The notes under the pieces were generated by a model, which saw only the letters and a program-made list of their open reading frames with translations, did no database searches and was not told where the DNA came from. The position numbers and the translations under genes are program-made. Of a DNA stretch of 64,000 nt, positions 1-8,891 are shown piece after piece. Within the stretch, counting starts at the first letter, position 1. Every line of letters begins with the position of its first letter. Source of the stretch: Provencibacterium sp. GTDB lineage: Bacteria; Bacillota; Clostridia; Oscillospirales; Ruminococcaceae. The stretch lies in the NCBI GenBank assembly GCA_022792175.1, contig JAAWAN010000008.1, forward strand, positions 1 through 64,000, in the 5' to 3' direction.

Positions 1-113
1 ATGGAGACGGGGCTGTGCACCTATAATCTCTATTTCTCCCTATCCGGAGGAGTTTAACTACCGGTGACGGCCACGCCTGCGAGCGCATTGCAGATGTGCT
101 GTGCGGGAAATGA
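1..113 (+). pseudogene. 3' remnant of a UDP-GlcNAc 2-epimerase-like gene
   Basis: From base 60 the frame reads TGDGHACERIADVLCGK and stops at 111-113. This resembles the C-terminal NPYGDGxASERI tail typical of UDP-N-acetylglucosamine 2-epimerases (WecB/MnaA), which make UDP-ManNAc for surface polymers. Going upstream that frame is closed by a stop at 24-26, while the neighbouring frame reads PYPEEFNYR up to a stop at 65-67. The homologous tail therefore appears split by a frameshift, or the match is chance. The gene body lies outside the window. Bases 114-273 show no further gene and no convincing promoter. The fit with a polysaccharide locus supports the reading, but only about 18 residues are visible. 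Confidence 0.35.
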
Positions 114-273
114 TAGATGTGGGGGTGGTTGAAAACCATACTTTTAGCGCCTCTTTCGTTTTTGTCTCAATAGATAAAAAGCAACGTTTAATTTATGAAT
201 TTTAGTTGATAATCGCATTGAATATTCTCTTTTTTCTATAGAATCCTTTGCTATCTGTTCGTTGCTAAAAATT

Positions 274-1041
274 ATGATTTCAGTCAGTATTTTTGGCAGC
301 TGTGTGAGCAGAGATGTATTGGAGTATCAGCAAGCTGCCCCATCCCTGCAATTATCCACCTATATCGCCAGGCAGTCTGTTTTTTCTGCGACCTCTTCTC
401 CCATTATGTATGAAGAGAATGAGATACATTTGGAATCGGCTTTTCAAAAGAGACTGGTGATGAATGATCTTTCCAAGCAGAGTTTTCACTCATTTCAAAG
501 GGATGGGAGCCAATTTTTGCTGATTGATTTTATCGACGAACGCTATAACCTGATATCATTCGGGAAAAGTCTTTTAACCGGATCTGTTGAGATGATGAAC
601 AGTGGATTTCTGGAAGATAAAAAATATAAGGTCATCAGCCGGCAGAAGGAACAATTGCGTGGGGGGGCTTATGCGCCGGGGGGCAGGCTGTTTATAAAAG
701 CGATGGATGATTTTGTTTTGAATTTATTGAATATATATCCAGCGACGCGCCTGATTTTGCATAAAGCATATTTGGTAAACTTTTATCGGAATCAAAGAGG
801 GGAAATTCTTCCTCTCCCTCCAAAGAAATCGCAGAATAATGATTGGATCAATGCCATGCTGAAGGAAATGTACAGCTATATGGAAAATAAAATTCCGCAT
901 CTGCGCCCGGTGCAGGCCGACGGGTATGCCGCTGATGAAAATCATAAATGGGGATTAGCGGCCATGCATTATGAAGAAATGTATTATATCGATATTTTGA
1001 ATCAGATCACACAGATTGTCGGCACGGAATTGCAGAAGTAG
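274..1041 (+). CDS. DUF6270/SGNH-like surface-polysaccharide protein
   Basis: A 255-residue protein beginning MISVSIFGSCVSRD. The N-terminal GSCVSRD motif and the late DENHKWG...HY motif (about residues 215-230) are those of the DUF6270 family. The layout (early Gly-Ser, late Asp-His) resembles an SGNH-hydrolase fold, so an esterase or acyl-transfer role is possible but not shown. There is no signal peptide or membrane segment, so it is probably cytoplasmic. A TTG at 262 is in frame, but ATG 274 gives the usual family start; neither has a clear Shine-Dalgarno. It lies 36 bases upstream of the exporter permease and is probably part of the polymer-modification set. The base composition is AT-rich like the rest of the island. 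Confidence 0.6.
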   Translation: MISVSIFGSCVSRDVLEYQQAAPSLQLSTYIARQSVFSATSSPIMYEENEIHLESAFQKRLVMNDLSKQSFHSFQRDGSQFLLIDFIDERYNLISFGKSLLTGSVEMMNSGFLEDKKYKVISRQKEQLRGGAYAPGGRLFIKAMDDFVLNLLNIYPATRLILHKAYLVNFYRNQRGEILPLPPKKSQNNDWINAMLKEMYSYMENKIPHLRPVQADGYAADENHKWGLAAMHYEEMYYIDILNQITQIVGTELQK

Positions 1042-1077
1042 ATACGCCTCCATATAGAGATAAGGAAGGGAAATTCC

Positions 1078-2199
1078 ATGCTCTCTGAAAAGGAGATCAA
1101 AATCAAGGCGGAGCTGACTGGCATTAACCGCCTGTATGTAGAATGCCTGAATCAGGAGGAAGCCTATACCTACGCCTTTTATGTAATGAAGGATGGGAAG
1201 GTTTTAGAAAAAATCTGGTATGCTGCAAGCCCGCACACCGTTTACTGGGTAACGGAGCCGGGGCTTTACTCGGTGAAGGTATTTGTTCGCAATCAGCAGG
1301 GTGAGAGAGTCAGTCGGCTGTCGCCGGAGATTACCTTTGCCGGTATGAAGCCGGTCTACTGCAGTGGTACAAATGGAAATGAACATTGGAAATGGTTGAA
1401 GGATATTCAACGTGTTTTAATGGAAATCTGGACAAACCGCGCCCGTATGTTCCGGCTTGCCTTATATGATTATCAGGTATCCAATAAGGACTCTTACCTG
1501 GGGATGCTTTGGAGCATATTAAACCCACTGATTCAGATTTTAACCTATTGGTTTGTCTTTGGACTGGGTATCCGCAGCGGCCGGCCAGTGGATGGCCATC
1601 CCTTTTTGCCCTGGATGCTGTGCGGACTGATTCCCTGGTTTTTTATAAACTCCGCTTTGGTGCAAGGCGCAGCTTCTATCTATATGAAGTCCTCTACCGT
1701 GCTGAGGCTGCGCTTTCCGGTTGCTACCATTCCGATGGGATCCGTTTTGGTAGCATTTTTTAATCATGCTGTCACGCTGGGAATACTGCTGGTCATGCTG
1801 CTGTGCTTTGGCTACTTTCCCAACTTCTATTGGCTGAATCTGCTCTATTATCTTTTCTTTGAGTTGGTTCTTTTTACGCTCTTAGCGATGGTCACCTCAG
1901 TGCTGACGATGATTGCGCGGGATTTTCAAAAGCTGATAAATTCTCTTATCCGGCTGCTGTTCTATCTAACCCCAATTCTATGGACGGTGGACAGGTTGCC
2001 GGCGTGGGCGCAGTTTATTTTGAAGCTGAACCCCGTTCTTTATATTGTAGACGGATTTCGGGATTCGCTGCTTTATCAGATACCCTTTTATCATCACATG
2101 AAAAGGCTGCTGTTTTTCTGGTGCATCAATGTGGGGCTGCTTGTTCTGGGATGCAGCCTGCAGAGAAAATACAGAAATAAATTTATTGATATGCTTTAA
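1078..2199 (+). CDS. Polysaccharide ABC exporter permease with N-terminal beta domain
   Basis: A 373-residue integral membrane protein of the ABC-2 type polysaccharide exporter family (TagG/Wzm/KpsM-like), which moves a finished undecaprenyl-linked or lipid-linked glycan across the membrane. Residues about 110-373 carry the usual six hydrophobic segments, starting with the amphipathic run NRARMFRLALYDYQVSNKDS and SYLGMLWSILNPL typical of the family. Residues 1-90 are additional and unusual: a strand-rich segment (YAFYVMKDG, VYWVTEPGLYSVKVFVRN) that resembles the C-terminal domain of the deacetylase encoded near 14 kb. RBS AAGGAAGGGAA precedes ATG 1078. The stop overlaps the first possible start of the ATPase gene, so the two are translationally coupled. 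Permease identity is firm; the function of the N-terminal domain is inference. Confidence 0.85.
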   Translation: MLSEKEIKIKAELTGINRLYVECLNQEEAYTYAFYVMKDGKVLEKIWYAASPHTVYWVTEPGLYSVKVFVRNQQGERVSRLSPEITFAGMKPVYCSGTNGNEHWKWLKDIQRVLMEIWTNRARMFRLALYDYQVSNKDSYLGMLWSILNPLIQILTYWFVFGLGIRSGRPVDGHPFLPWMLCGLIPWFFINSALVQGAASIYMKSSTVLRLRFPVATIPMGSVLVAFFNHAVTLGILLVMLLCFGYFPNFYWLNLLYYLFFELVLFTLLAMVTSVLTMIARDFQKLINSLIRLLFYLTPILWTVDRLPAWAQFILKLNPVLYIVDGFRDSLLYQIPFYHHMKRLLFFWCINVGLLVLGCSLQRKYRNKFIDML

Positions 2200-2216
2200 T
2201 GCTGGGAGAAATGAAG

Positions 2217-3020
2217 ATGGCTCGTGCGGTCATTGCGGACCGGGTTACTAAGATTTATAAAATGTACAGCTCCAACAGGGAACGCTTTAAAGATCTGTTT
2301 GGGAGGAAGACCCATGCGGAAGAATTTTTTGCGCTCAAGGGCGTTAGCTTTGAAGCGGATGAGGGGGATTCAATAGGGTTGATTGGCTTAAATGGAAGCG
2401 GAAAATCAACCCTTGCTAAAATTGTAGCTGGAATTTCGATGCCGACTGAGGGAACCATTACCCTCAACGGGGAGCCCTCATTAATAGCCATCTCCTCCGG
2501 GTTGAACGGACAGCTTACCGGAAATGAAAATATTGATGTAAAAGGCCTGATGATCGGCCTCACGATGGAGCAGATTAACGATATCCGCCGGGAAATTATT
2601 GAATTTGCAGATATTGGTGAATTTATCAATCAGCCGGTTAAAACCTATTCGAGCGGTATGAAATCCCGGCTGGGATTTGCTATTTCTGTTAATATTAACC
2701 CGGATATTTTGGTGGTGGATGAAGCTCTTTCGGTAGGCGACCCCACTTTTATGCAGAAATGCCTGGATAAAATGAATGAATTTCGTGAAAAAGGAAAGAC
2801 CATCTTCTTTGTCAGCCACAGTTTGCCTCAGATAAAGTCCTTCTGTAGCAGGGCACTCTGGCTGGAATATGGAATGATGAAGGCATATGGTCCGGTAGAA
2901 GAGGTGGTTCCGATGTATGAGCGGTTTTTAAGCCGGTTCAATAAAATGACGAAAGAGGAAAGGGATATTTACTGTCAGAAAATTATTGAGAATCAAAGTC
3001 ACCTGTTGATACGCAGATAA
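2217..3020 (+). CDS. Polysaccharide ABC exporter ATPase (TagH/Wzt-type)
   Basis: ATP-binding subunit that pairs with the upstream permease. Walker A GLNGSGKST, signature YSSGMKSRLGFA, Walker B ILVVDEALSVGD and switch histidine FFVSHS are all present. DEALSVGD with an inserted SSGLNGQLTGNEN region is typical of the TagH/KpsT/Wzt class. The first in-frame ATG is at 2199, overlapping the permease stop, but GGGAG at 2204-2208 sits eight bases before ATG 2217, so a 267-residue product starting MARAVIADRVTKIY is preferred. There is no C-terminal carbohydrate-binding domain of the kind that Wzt of O9a-type systems uses to recognise capped chains. It ends 13 bases before the large fusion gene. Confidence 0.88.
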   Translation: MARAVIADRVTKIYKMYSSNRERFKDLFGRKTHAEEFFALKGVSFEADEGDSIGLIGLNGSGKSTLAKIVAGISMPTEGTITLNGEPSLIAISSGLNGQLTGNENIDVKGLMIGLTMEQINDIRREIIEFADIGEFINQPVKTYSSGMKSRLGFAISVNINPDILVVDEALSVGDPTFMQKCLDKMNEFREKGKTIFFVSHSLPQIKSFCSRALWLEYGMMKAYGPVEEVVPMYERFLSRFNKMTKEERDIYCQKIIENQSHLLIRR

Positions 3021-3033
3021 AGGAGAGAGGACG

Positions 3034-6000
3034 ATGGAATATCAGGCGGACAGAATCAGCGAGGCCTATAAGGGTGAGTTAAATGAATTTATGGAGGAGA
3101 GCAGCCACAAAAGAATAGACTGGGTGTGCTCTCAGGTTTGGGGAAAAACTGTTCTGGATGTCGGTTGTTCTCAGGGAATTAACGCGATTCTTCTGGGGCG
3201 GGAGGGAAAAAGGGTATGCGGCATTGATCCGGAGGATGGGGCCATTCGCTACGCCCTGAATGACCTGCAGGAAGAGACGGACGAAGTAAAAGAAAATGTA
3301 TCCTTCATCTGCGATAATTTTTTGGAGAGGGATTTCCAGAATCAGCTGTTTGATACCATCATTATGGGCGAGGTTTTGGAGCATGTTTTTGATCCCGTTT
3401 CCTTTCTTCATAAAGCCCTTGCGCTGCTCGCAGAGGGCGGGCGCCTGATTATTACAGTGCCCTTTGGAATCAATCCGCATCCGGATCATAAGCGGACCTA
3501 TTACTTTCTGGATTTATACCGTCAGTTGAATATTTATTTTGCTGTACTCAATGTTCGGTTCATGGGCGGTTGGATGGGCGTTATCTGCCAGAGAAAGGAA
3601 GATACGGACATATCCAGGCAGATTGCCTTGAATGAAGATTTCATATCGAGATTAGAGAGCGCGTTTTTTGCTCTGGATACGGACAAGCTGCGCCAGAAGG
3701 AGAAACTTACACAGGCTTATTCCTATATTAAATCTCTCAAGGAGATAAAGGAAAATCTCACGAAGGATTTGACGGCAAAGGGGCAGGATTTAAAGGAAAC
3801 CCGCAATAATCTTATGCAGCTTCGGGAATCCTTAAAGGCGCAGCAGAATTCTTCTCAAAAGCTACAGGAAAGTGTAAAAGAAAAGGATCAGCAGCTGCTC
3901 GCATTAAAAGAAAGGGATCGCGCATTACAGGAAGAAAAAAATCGGCAGCTGCTCTCCCTGCAGAAAGAGAATGAGAGGCAGGCTCTTCTCATACAGAGTG
4001 AAAGCGAAAGTCTGAGAAAAGAACGGGAGGCCTTCAGGAAATCGCTGGATATGCTGGAGAGTGCAGGAAATTCCTATAAGCAGCAGATACAGCTTCTCAG
4101 CGGCGAGCAGGCAGCCCTGAAGAAAAAATATACGCAGAGCAGCAGCCAGCTCCAGCAGAGAGCAAAGGAGCTTTCCGGCTGGAAATGGAAATATGAGGAG
4201 CTGGCCAGTTCAAAACTTGGCCGGATACAGGTCGCCATCTGGAGGCGGCGCGGCAGGAAAAAAGCGAAGCCGGTTCCTTTGAAGATGCGGATTAAATCCG
4301 CTTTAAAGAAGATTCCTTTTCTGGTTCAGCTGGTAGAAAAATATCGCAGAAAGAAAGAAAAACAGTATCGTGCAAAGCTGGAGGAACAGAATCGACGGGT
4401 GGCTATGGAGCGCGCGCAGATGCCCTCTTTGCCTGCGCCCGCTTCTTCTCAAAAGGAAACTGCCAAACCCGTTTTGCCGCAGGAGGCCTCTGCTGCGAAG
4501 AAACCGCCGCAAATGGGGCCGAACGCCAGGAGACGCAAGGCCTTTGAAGAGTCCACAGATATTGGTTATATGAGCCGGATTGAACAGCTGCTCACCCAGA
4601 TTCCGGAGAGCAATGGGGGCAGGTATTATAAGAAGCACCCCTATGCCATCGGGATTATTGCGGATGAGTTTCTCTTTAACTCCTTTAAGGATGCGGCCGA
4701 TTTTGTTTTTTTAACGCCGGACAGCTGGAAGAAGCAGATGGAAAATACGGATTTTCTGCTGGTAGTTTCCGCATGGAAGGGAATGGATGAGGAATGGCGC
4801 GGGGCGGCAGTGGAGGGCTCTGAAAAGCGCAAGCTGATTTATGAAATCATTGAAGCATATCGGTCCAGCGGGAAGAAAACGGTTTTTTATTCTAAAGAGG
4901 ACCCGCCGAATTATGAGATTTATTTGGAGATTGCTAAGCGCTGCGACTATATTTTTACAACCGCTGCAGAGATGGTGGAGCGCTATAAGGCGGACTGCAA
5001 TAACGAGCGCGTGGCTGTACTGGAATTTGGCATCAATCCGCTTTATCATAACCCGGTAGGGATGCGCAGCGTTCAAAAGCAAAATGGCGCCGTTTTTTCA
5101 GGCTCATGGATGATTAAATATCCGGAGCGCATGAAGGACATGGATATGCTCTTTAACGGCGTTTTGGAAGGCGGACATGAGCTGCGGATTATCGATCGCA
5201 ATTATTATTATACCCGTTCGAATAACTATCTGTATCCGGAGCCCTACTGGCCCTATGTTTCCCCTGCTGTTGACCATCAGAAGCTGCAGCGGGTGCATAA
5301 GCTTTATGACTGGGCGCTCAACATCAATACCGTTACGGACAGCATGACCATGTTCGCCAACCGGGTTTATGAGCTGCAAGCCTCCGGCAATCTGCTGATA
5401 TCGAATTACAGCCCGGGCGTGAACAGCCGGCTGCCGATGGTATTCACTGTTGCAGATAAAGGCGAGATAGGGCGCATTATGAACGCCTATTCTCCGGAGG
5501 AGGTCTATGAACGGCAGACCTTCGGTATCCGCTCAGTGATGACCGGGGAGACGACCTTCGACCGGGTAGGTCATATGCTGGAAGAAATTGGATTAATCCC
5601 TGAAAAGAATGAACGCAGGATAGGCGTCATAGCCACTTCCTGTGAAGGCAGAATCCGGGAGATGTTTGACCGGCAGAGCTATCCGTTTAAAGAGCTCATC
5701 GCGCTGGATAGTTTTACAGAGGAAGTAAAATCGCGCTTTGATATGATTGCCTTTTTTGATGAAACAATGGACTATGAAATGTTTTATCTGGAAGATATGG
5801 CGAACGCCTTTAAGTTCACCAACTGCGATTATGTGACAAAGGATGCCTATTATGCAGGCACACAGCTGGTAACCGGCAAGGAGCACGACTATGTTTCAGT
5901 AATGAAAGATAAATATCGTACCCTCTTTTGGGCGGCCAGTTTTACAGCGGAGGAACTGGCAGCTCTCAAGGGAGAAGTCATGCTTTCTAGCGGCTACAGT

Positions 6001-7044
6001 GCCGATCATTTTAATTATAATACGGCGGTGCAGGAGACCCCCAGAAAGGAAACGCCCTATCAGCTGACGGCGATTTCTGCAGTTTACAACAACGGCCAAC
6101 ACCTTTATGGAAAATCGTTCAGCAGCCTGTTTCGCAGCAGCCTGTTTCATGAAATGGAGATTATTCTGGTGGATGACGGTTCAACAGATGGCTATACGGA
6201 TAAGCTGGTCTGCTATCTGGCCCGGCGGTATCCCAATGTACGTGCCTATCTGTATGAGGATGGAGGAAGCGGTTCTGCTTCCAGGCCGAGAAACAAGGGG
6301 GTGGAGCTTGCGCAGGCAGATTATGTCACATGGCTGGATCCGGATAATGAAGCGGTGGAGGATGCTTATGCGCGCATGTCTGCGCTGATGCAGAGCGGCG
6401 GATATGATTTGGTGGTTGGCAATATGCTGAAGCTGACCGACCGGATTGCAGTTGCCGACTATTATCATAAAAACTTTCTGGATATGTACGGAACCGATCT
6501 GGTAGTAGGGGATAAAAAGGATTTCCTGAAGAAGATACGCTTTATCCCCATGAGCATTCAGGCCATGGTGGTTCAAAAAAGTATTCTGGAACGTACGGGC
6601 ATTCATCAGGTGGAGGGAGCCGCCGGAGAAGATACGCTCTTTTCCTGGGAACTCTTTTTAAATGCGGCCGCTATCAAGGCGGTGGATTATGCTGCTCATA
6701 TTTACTATGCCGCCGTTTCCGGATCGACGATCAATACGGTAGGACGCCGTTTTTTTGAGCGCTATTCTTTGATTGAAAAACCGAGGATAGAGATGCTGAA
6801 GCACTACGGACTGATGGAAGCTCACATGCAGCTGCGCTACAACTACTATTACCGCAACTGGCTGCTGAAGAAGCTGGCTCAGGTTCCAGACGACTGCCGG
6901 GATGACTGCATCCGCATGGTATTGGAGATGCACGAGCTGTATGAGAATGACTATCTTGCGAATGACCGCATCATCAATCAGTTTGTTGAGCTGGCAAAGG
7001 CAGGACAGTACAAAGAGGTTATGGAGCTTGTGCGGGAGATTTAG
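3034..7044 (+). CDS. Methyltransferase - coiled coil - CgeB/GT2 glycosyltransferase fusion
   Basis: A 1336-residue soluble protein with RBS AAAGGAGAG before ATG 3034. Residues 1-200 are a class I SAM methyltransferase (motif I LDVGCSQG at 41-48; post-motif GEVLEHVFDP). Residues about 216-392 are a long charged heptad-rich coiled coil (KSLKEIKENL, QQLLALKERD). Residues about 395-520 are Lys/Arg- and then Pro/Ala-rich linker. Residues about 537-850 resemble the CgeB/DUF3880 glycosyltransferase family (KTVFYSKEDPPNYE, TMFANRVYELQASGN). After a further segment, residues about 1009-1240 are a GT-A family 2 glycosyltransferase (ILVDDGSTDG; DPD at 1102-1104 as the DxD motif). It follows the ABC exporter in the same direction. 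Known: WbdD-type proteins join a methyltransferase and a coiled coil to cap and measure chains. Inferred: a similar chain-end role here. Confidence 0.8.
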   Translation: MEYQADRISEAYKGELNEFMEESSHKRIDWVCSQVWGKTVLDVGCSQGINAILLGREGKRVCGIDPEDGAIRYALNDLQEETDEVKENVSFICDNFLERDFQNQLFDTIIMGEVLEHVFDPVSFLHKALALLAEGGRLIITVPFGINPHPDHKRTYYFLDLYRQLNIYFAVLNVRFMGGWMGVICQRKEDTDISRQIALNEDFISRLESAFFALDTDKLRQKEKLTQAYSYIKSLKEIKENLTKDLTAKGQDLKETRNNLMQLRESLKAQQNSSQKLQESVKEKDQQLLALKERDRALQEEKNRQLLSLQKENERQALLIQSESESLRKEREAFRKSLDMLESAGNSYKQQIQLLSGEQAALKKKYTQSSSQLQQRAKELSGWKWKYEELASSKLGRIQVAIWRRRGRKKAKPVPLKMRIKSALKKIPFLVQLVEKYRRKKEKQYRAKLEEQNRRVAMERAQMPSLPAPASSQKETAKPVLPQEASAAKKPPQMGPNARRRKAFEESTDIGYMSRIEQLLTQIPESNGGRYYKKHPYAIGIIADEFLFNSFKDAADFVFLTPDSWKKQMENTDFLLVVSAWKGMDEEWRGAAVEGSEKRKLIYEIIEAYRSSGKKTVFYSKEDPPNYEIYLEIAKRCDYIFTTAAEMVERYKADCNNERVAVLEFGINPLYHNPVGMRSVQKQNGAVFSGSWMIKYPERMKDMDMLFNGVLEGGHELRIIDRNYYYTRSNNYLYPEPYWPYVSPAVDHQKLQRVHKLYDWALNINTVTDSMTMFANRVYELQASGNLLISNYSPGVNSRLPMVFTVADKGEIGRIMNAYSPEEVYERQTFGIRSVMTGETTFDRVGHMLEEIGLIPEKNERRIGVIATSCEGRIREMFDRQSYPFKELIALDSFTEEVKSRFDMIAFFDETMDYEMFYLEDMANAFKFTNCDYVTKDAYYAGTQLVTGKEHDYVSVMKDKYRTLFWAASFTAEELAALKGEVMLSSGYSADHFNYNTAVQETPRKETPYQLTAISAVYNNGQHLYGKSFSSLFRSSLFHEMEIILVDDGSTDGYTDKLVCYLARRYPNVRAYLYEDGGSGSASRPRNKGVELAQADYVTWLDPDNEAVEDAYARMSALMQSGGYDLVVGNMLKLTDRIAVADYYHKNFLDMYGTDLVVGDKKDFLKKIRFIPMSIQAMVVQKSILERTGIHQVEGAAGEDTLFSWELFLNAAAIKAVDYAAHIYYAAVSGSTINTVGRRFFERYSLIEKPRIEMLKHYGLMEAHMQLRYNYYYRNWLLKKLAQVPDDCRDDCIRMVLEMHELYENDYLANDRIINQFVELAKAGQYKEVMELVREI

Positions 7045-7403
7045 CGGGTTTTACTTTATATTGCTTGAAGAAGAACGGTGCATATTGTCATATTTATGAG
7101 GGTTATAAACTCAGAAACAGTAGAAAGCAGCTGCTTTTACCTTTTTAGGATAAAATGGCTGCTGAATAGTAGGGTTGCTAAACCTTGTAGTTTTAGTAAC
7201 TGACTTAAATTCAAGCATCAAACAAAAAATTAGCATCTATTTTTATCGTTATTCGATAAAAATAGATGCTAATAATCCAGTTGTTAAAGCTACAGATTCT
7301 GCAACAGGCGTTGTACCCGCATAATACGGAAATTGTCTCTGGATCTGTTCATGGACGATAGAAAATTATCCGTTTTTAGATATTTGAGGTAGGTGAAAAA
7401 TCT
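7045..7403. other. 359-base intergenic region holding repeat copy 1
   Basis: No gene is supported in this AT-rich gap. It contains the 109-bp palindromic repeat (7186-7294, separate entry) and then about 110 bases leading to the MBOAT gene, where GAGGTAGGTG before 7404 serves as ribosome binding site. No clear promoter was found, though any transcript from upstream would have to read through the 19-bp hairpin of the repeat. Confidence 0.6.
7186..7294. repeat. 109-bp palindromic repeat, copy 1 (MITE-like)
   Basis: Matches 10404-10512 with a single mismatch (A versus G in TTCARGCATC). The core is a perfect 19-bp inverted repeat, TTAGCATCTATTTTTATCG at 7230-7248 and its complement at 7254-7272, with a TTATT loop. 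Outside it, TGTAGTTTTAGTAACTG (7186-7202) and CAGTTGTTAAAGCTACA (7278-7294) form an imperfect outer inverted repeat. A further GTTGCTAAA precedes both copies. It has no coding capacity, and the symmetry suggests a miniature inverted-repeat element or a structured RNA element. No target-site duplication is evident. Confidence 0.85.
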
Positions 7404-8855
7404 GTGCTTTTTAATACAATCGAGTATATTCTGTTCCTGCCTTGTATAGCTTTTTTTTACTTTTTACTGCCGCACCGCTTTCGTTGGATCCTGCTATTGG
7501 CAGGCAGCTATTTTTTCTATATGTGCTGGAATCCGAAGTATGCACTTCTAATGCTGACCTCTACGCTGATTACCTATGCTTCAGGAATTTTAATTGCAGG
7601 CGCGCGCATGCCGGGGAGAAAAAAGCTGTGGGTAGCGCTGAGCTTTTCCAGTAACCTGCTGATTTTGACTTTCTTCAAATACTTTAATTTTCTCTCCGGT
7701 TCTCTTCAAAGCCTGTTCAGCATGGCCTCTGTTTCAGTCAGCATACCTACTTTGGATATCCTGCTGCCGGTTGGCATCTCGTTTTATACCTTCCAGGCAC
7801 TCAGCTATACGATGGATGTTTATCGGGGGGACTTAAAGCCGACGCGGCATCTGGGAAAATATGCACTGTTTGTTTCATTTTTCCCGCAGCTGGTAGCAGG
7901 GCCTATTGAGCGTTCTTCCAATCTGCTTGCACAGTTTGATGAAGAGCATGTTTTTGATTATGAACGCGCGAAGGATGGTTTTGTTTTAATTCTGTTCGGC
8001 ATGTTTAAAAAGATTATGATTGCTGACCGCCTTTCTATTTTAGTAAATACCGTTTATAACGATTGCACGTCGTATAATGGGCCGGCTTATATTCTGGCGA
8101 CCATATTTTTTGCTTTCCAGATTTACTGCGATTTTTCAGGATATTCCGATATTGCGATTGGAAGCGCTGAAATCATGGGATTCCGGCTGATGAAAAATTT
8201 TGACCGGCCTTATTTTTCCCAAAGCATCGGGGAATTCTGGAGAAGATGGCATATCTCCCTTTCTACCTGGTTTCGGGATTATCTATATATTCCCTTGGGG
8301 GGAAGCCGCTGTTCAGCTGCACGCTGGGCGTTTAATATTATGGTTGTATTTCTGGTAAGCGGGCTTTGGCATGGGGCAAACTGGACGTTTGTCATTTGGG
8401 GCTGCCTGCATGGAATCTATCAGGTGATTGGAAAAGCGCTCCGACCCGCTAAAAACAGGCTTTATCAGGCGATTGGTTTGAATACCGGCGGAAAGCTGTA
8501 TGCGGCAGGTTCCGCTGTCTGCACCTTTATACTGGTGGATTTTGCCTGGATATTTTTCAGGGCCAATTCCGTTCAGGATGCATTTGGGATTATTCTCGGT
8601 CTTTTTCGTTTCGAAGGCGGATGGACATTTGGAACGCTTGGAATGCAAAAACCGGATTTGCTCTTTTCCCTGTTTGTAATTGCAGGATTGGTTCTGCTTG
8701 AAATGCTGCAGAAATATTTTGGGTCCCGCGCATGGATACAGAAGAGAAGCCTGCCTGTCCGCTGGGGGATCTATCTGCTCTTTCTTTTTTCGATGATTCT
8801 GTTTGGCAAATATGGAAGCTTAACGGAGTCTTCATTTATATATTTCCAGTTTTAA
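7404..8855 (+). CDS. MBOAT-family polysaccharide O-acyltransferase
   Basis: A 483-residue polytopic membrane protein of the MBOAT family (AlgI/DltB/PatA class), which passes acyl groups, usually acetyl, from a cytoplasmic donor across the membrane to an extracellular glycan acceptor. Seen: about ten hydrophobic segments, the FWRRWHISLSTWFRDYLYIP block, and the catalytic-histidine region SGLWHGANWTFVIWG. The start is GTG 7404 behind GAGGTAGGTG. It is followed by a 42-residue membrane peptide and an SGNH protein, an arrangement comparable to algI-algJ/algX or dltB-dltX-dltD. The acceptor is most likely the polymer made by this island; that is inference from position. Confidence 0.9.
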   Translation: MLFNTIEYILFLPCIAFFYFLLPHRFRWILLLAGSYFFYMCWNPKYALLMLTSTLITYASGILIAGARMPGRKKLWVALSFSSNLLILTFFKYFNFLSGSLQSLFSMASVSVSIPTLDILLPVGISFYTFQALSYTMDVYRGDLKPTRHLGKYALFVSFFPQLVAGPIERSSNLLAQFDEEHVFDYERAKDGFVLILFGMFKKIMIADRLSILVNTVYNDCTSYNGPAYILATIFFAFQIYCDFSGYSDIAIGSAEIMGFRLMKNFDRPYFSQSIGEFWRRWHISLSTWFRDYLYIPLGGSRCSAARWAFNIMVVFLVSGLWHGANWTFVIWGCLHGIYQVIGKALRPAKNRLYQAIGLNTGGKLYAAGSAVCTFILVDFAWIFFRANSVQDAFGIILGLFRFEGGWTFGTLGMQKPDLLFSLFVIAGLVLLEMLQKYFGSRAWIQKRSLPVRWGIYLLFLFSMILFGKYGSLTESSFIYFQF

Positions 8856-8891
8856 GGAATTCCGAATCGGGATAGATTAAGGAGGATTGGA

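Noticed and set aside
7186-7294. Intrinsic terminator rather than repeat
   Set aside because: The stem is long but has no T-run after it, and a near-identical copy at 10404-10512 shows it is a repeat element.
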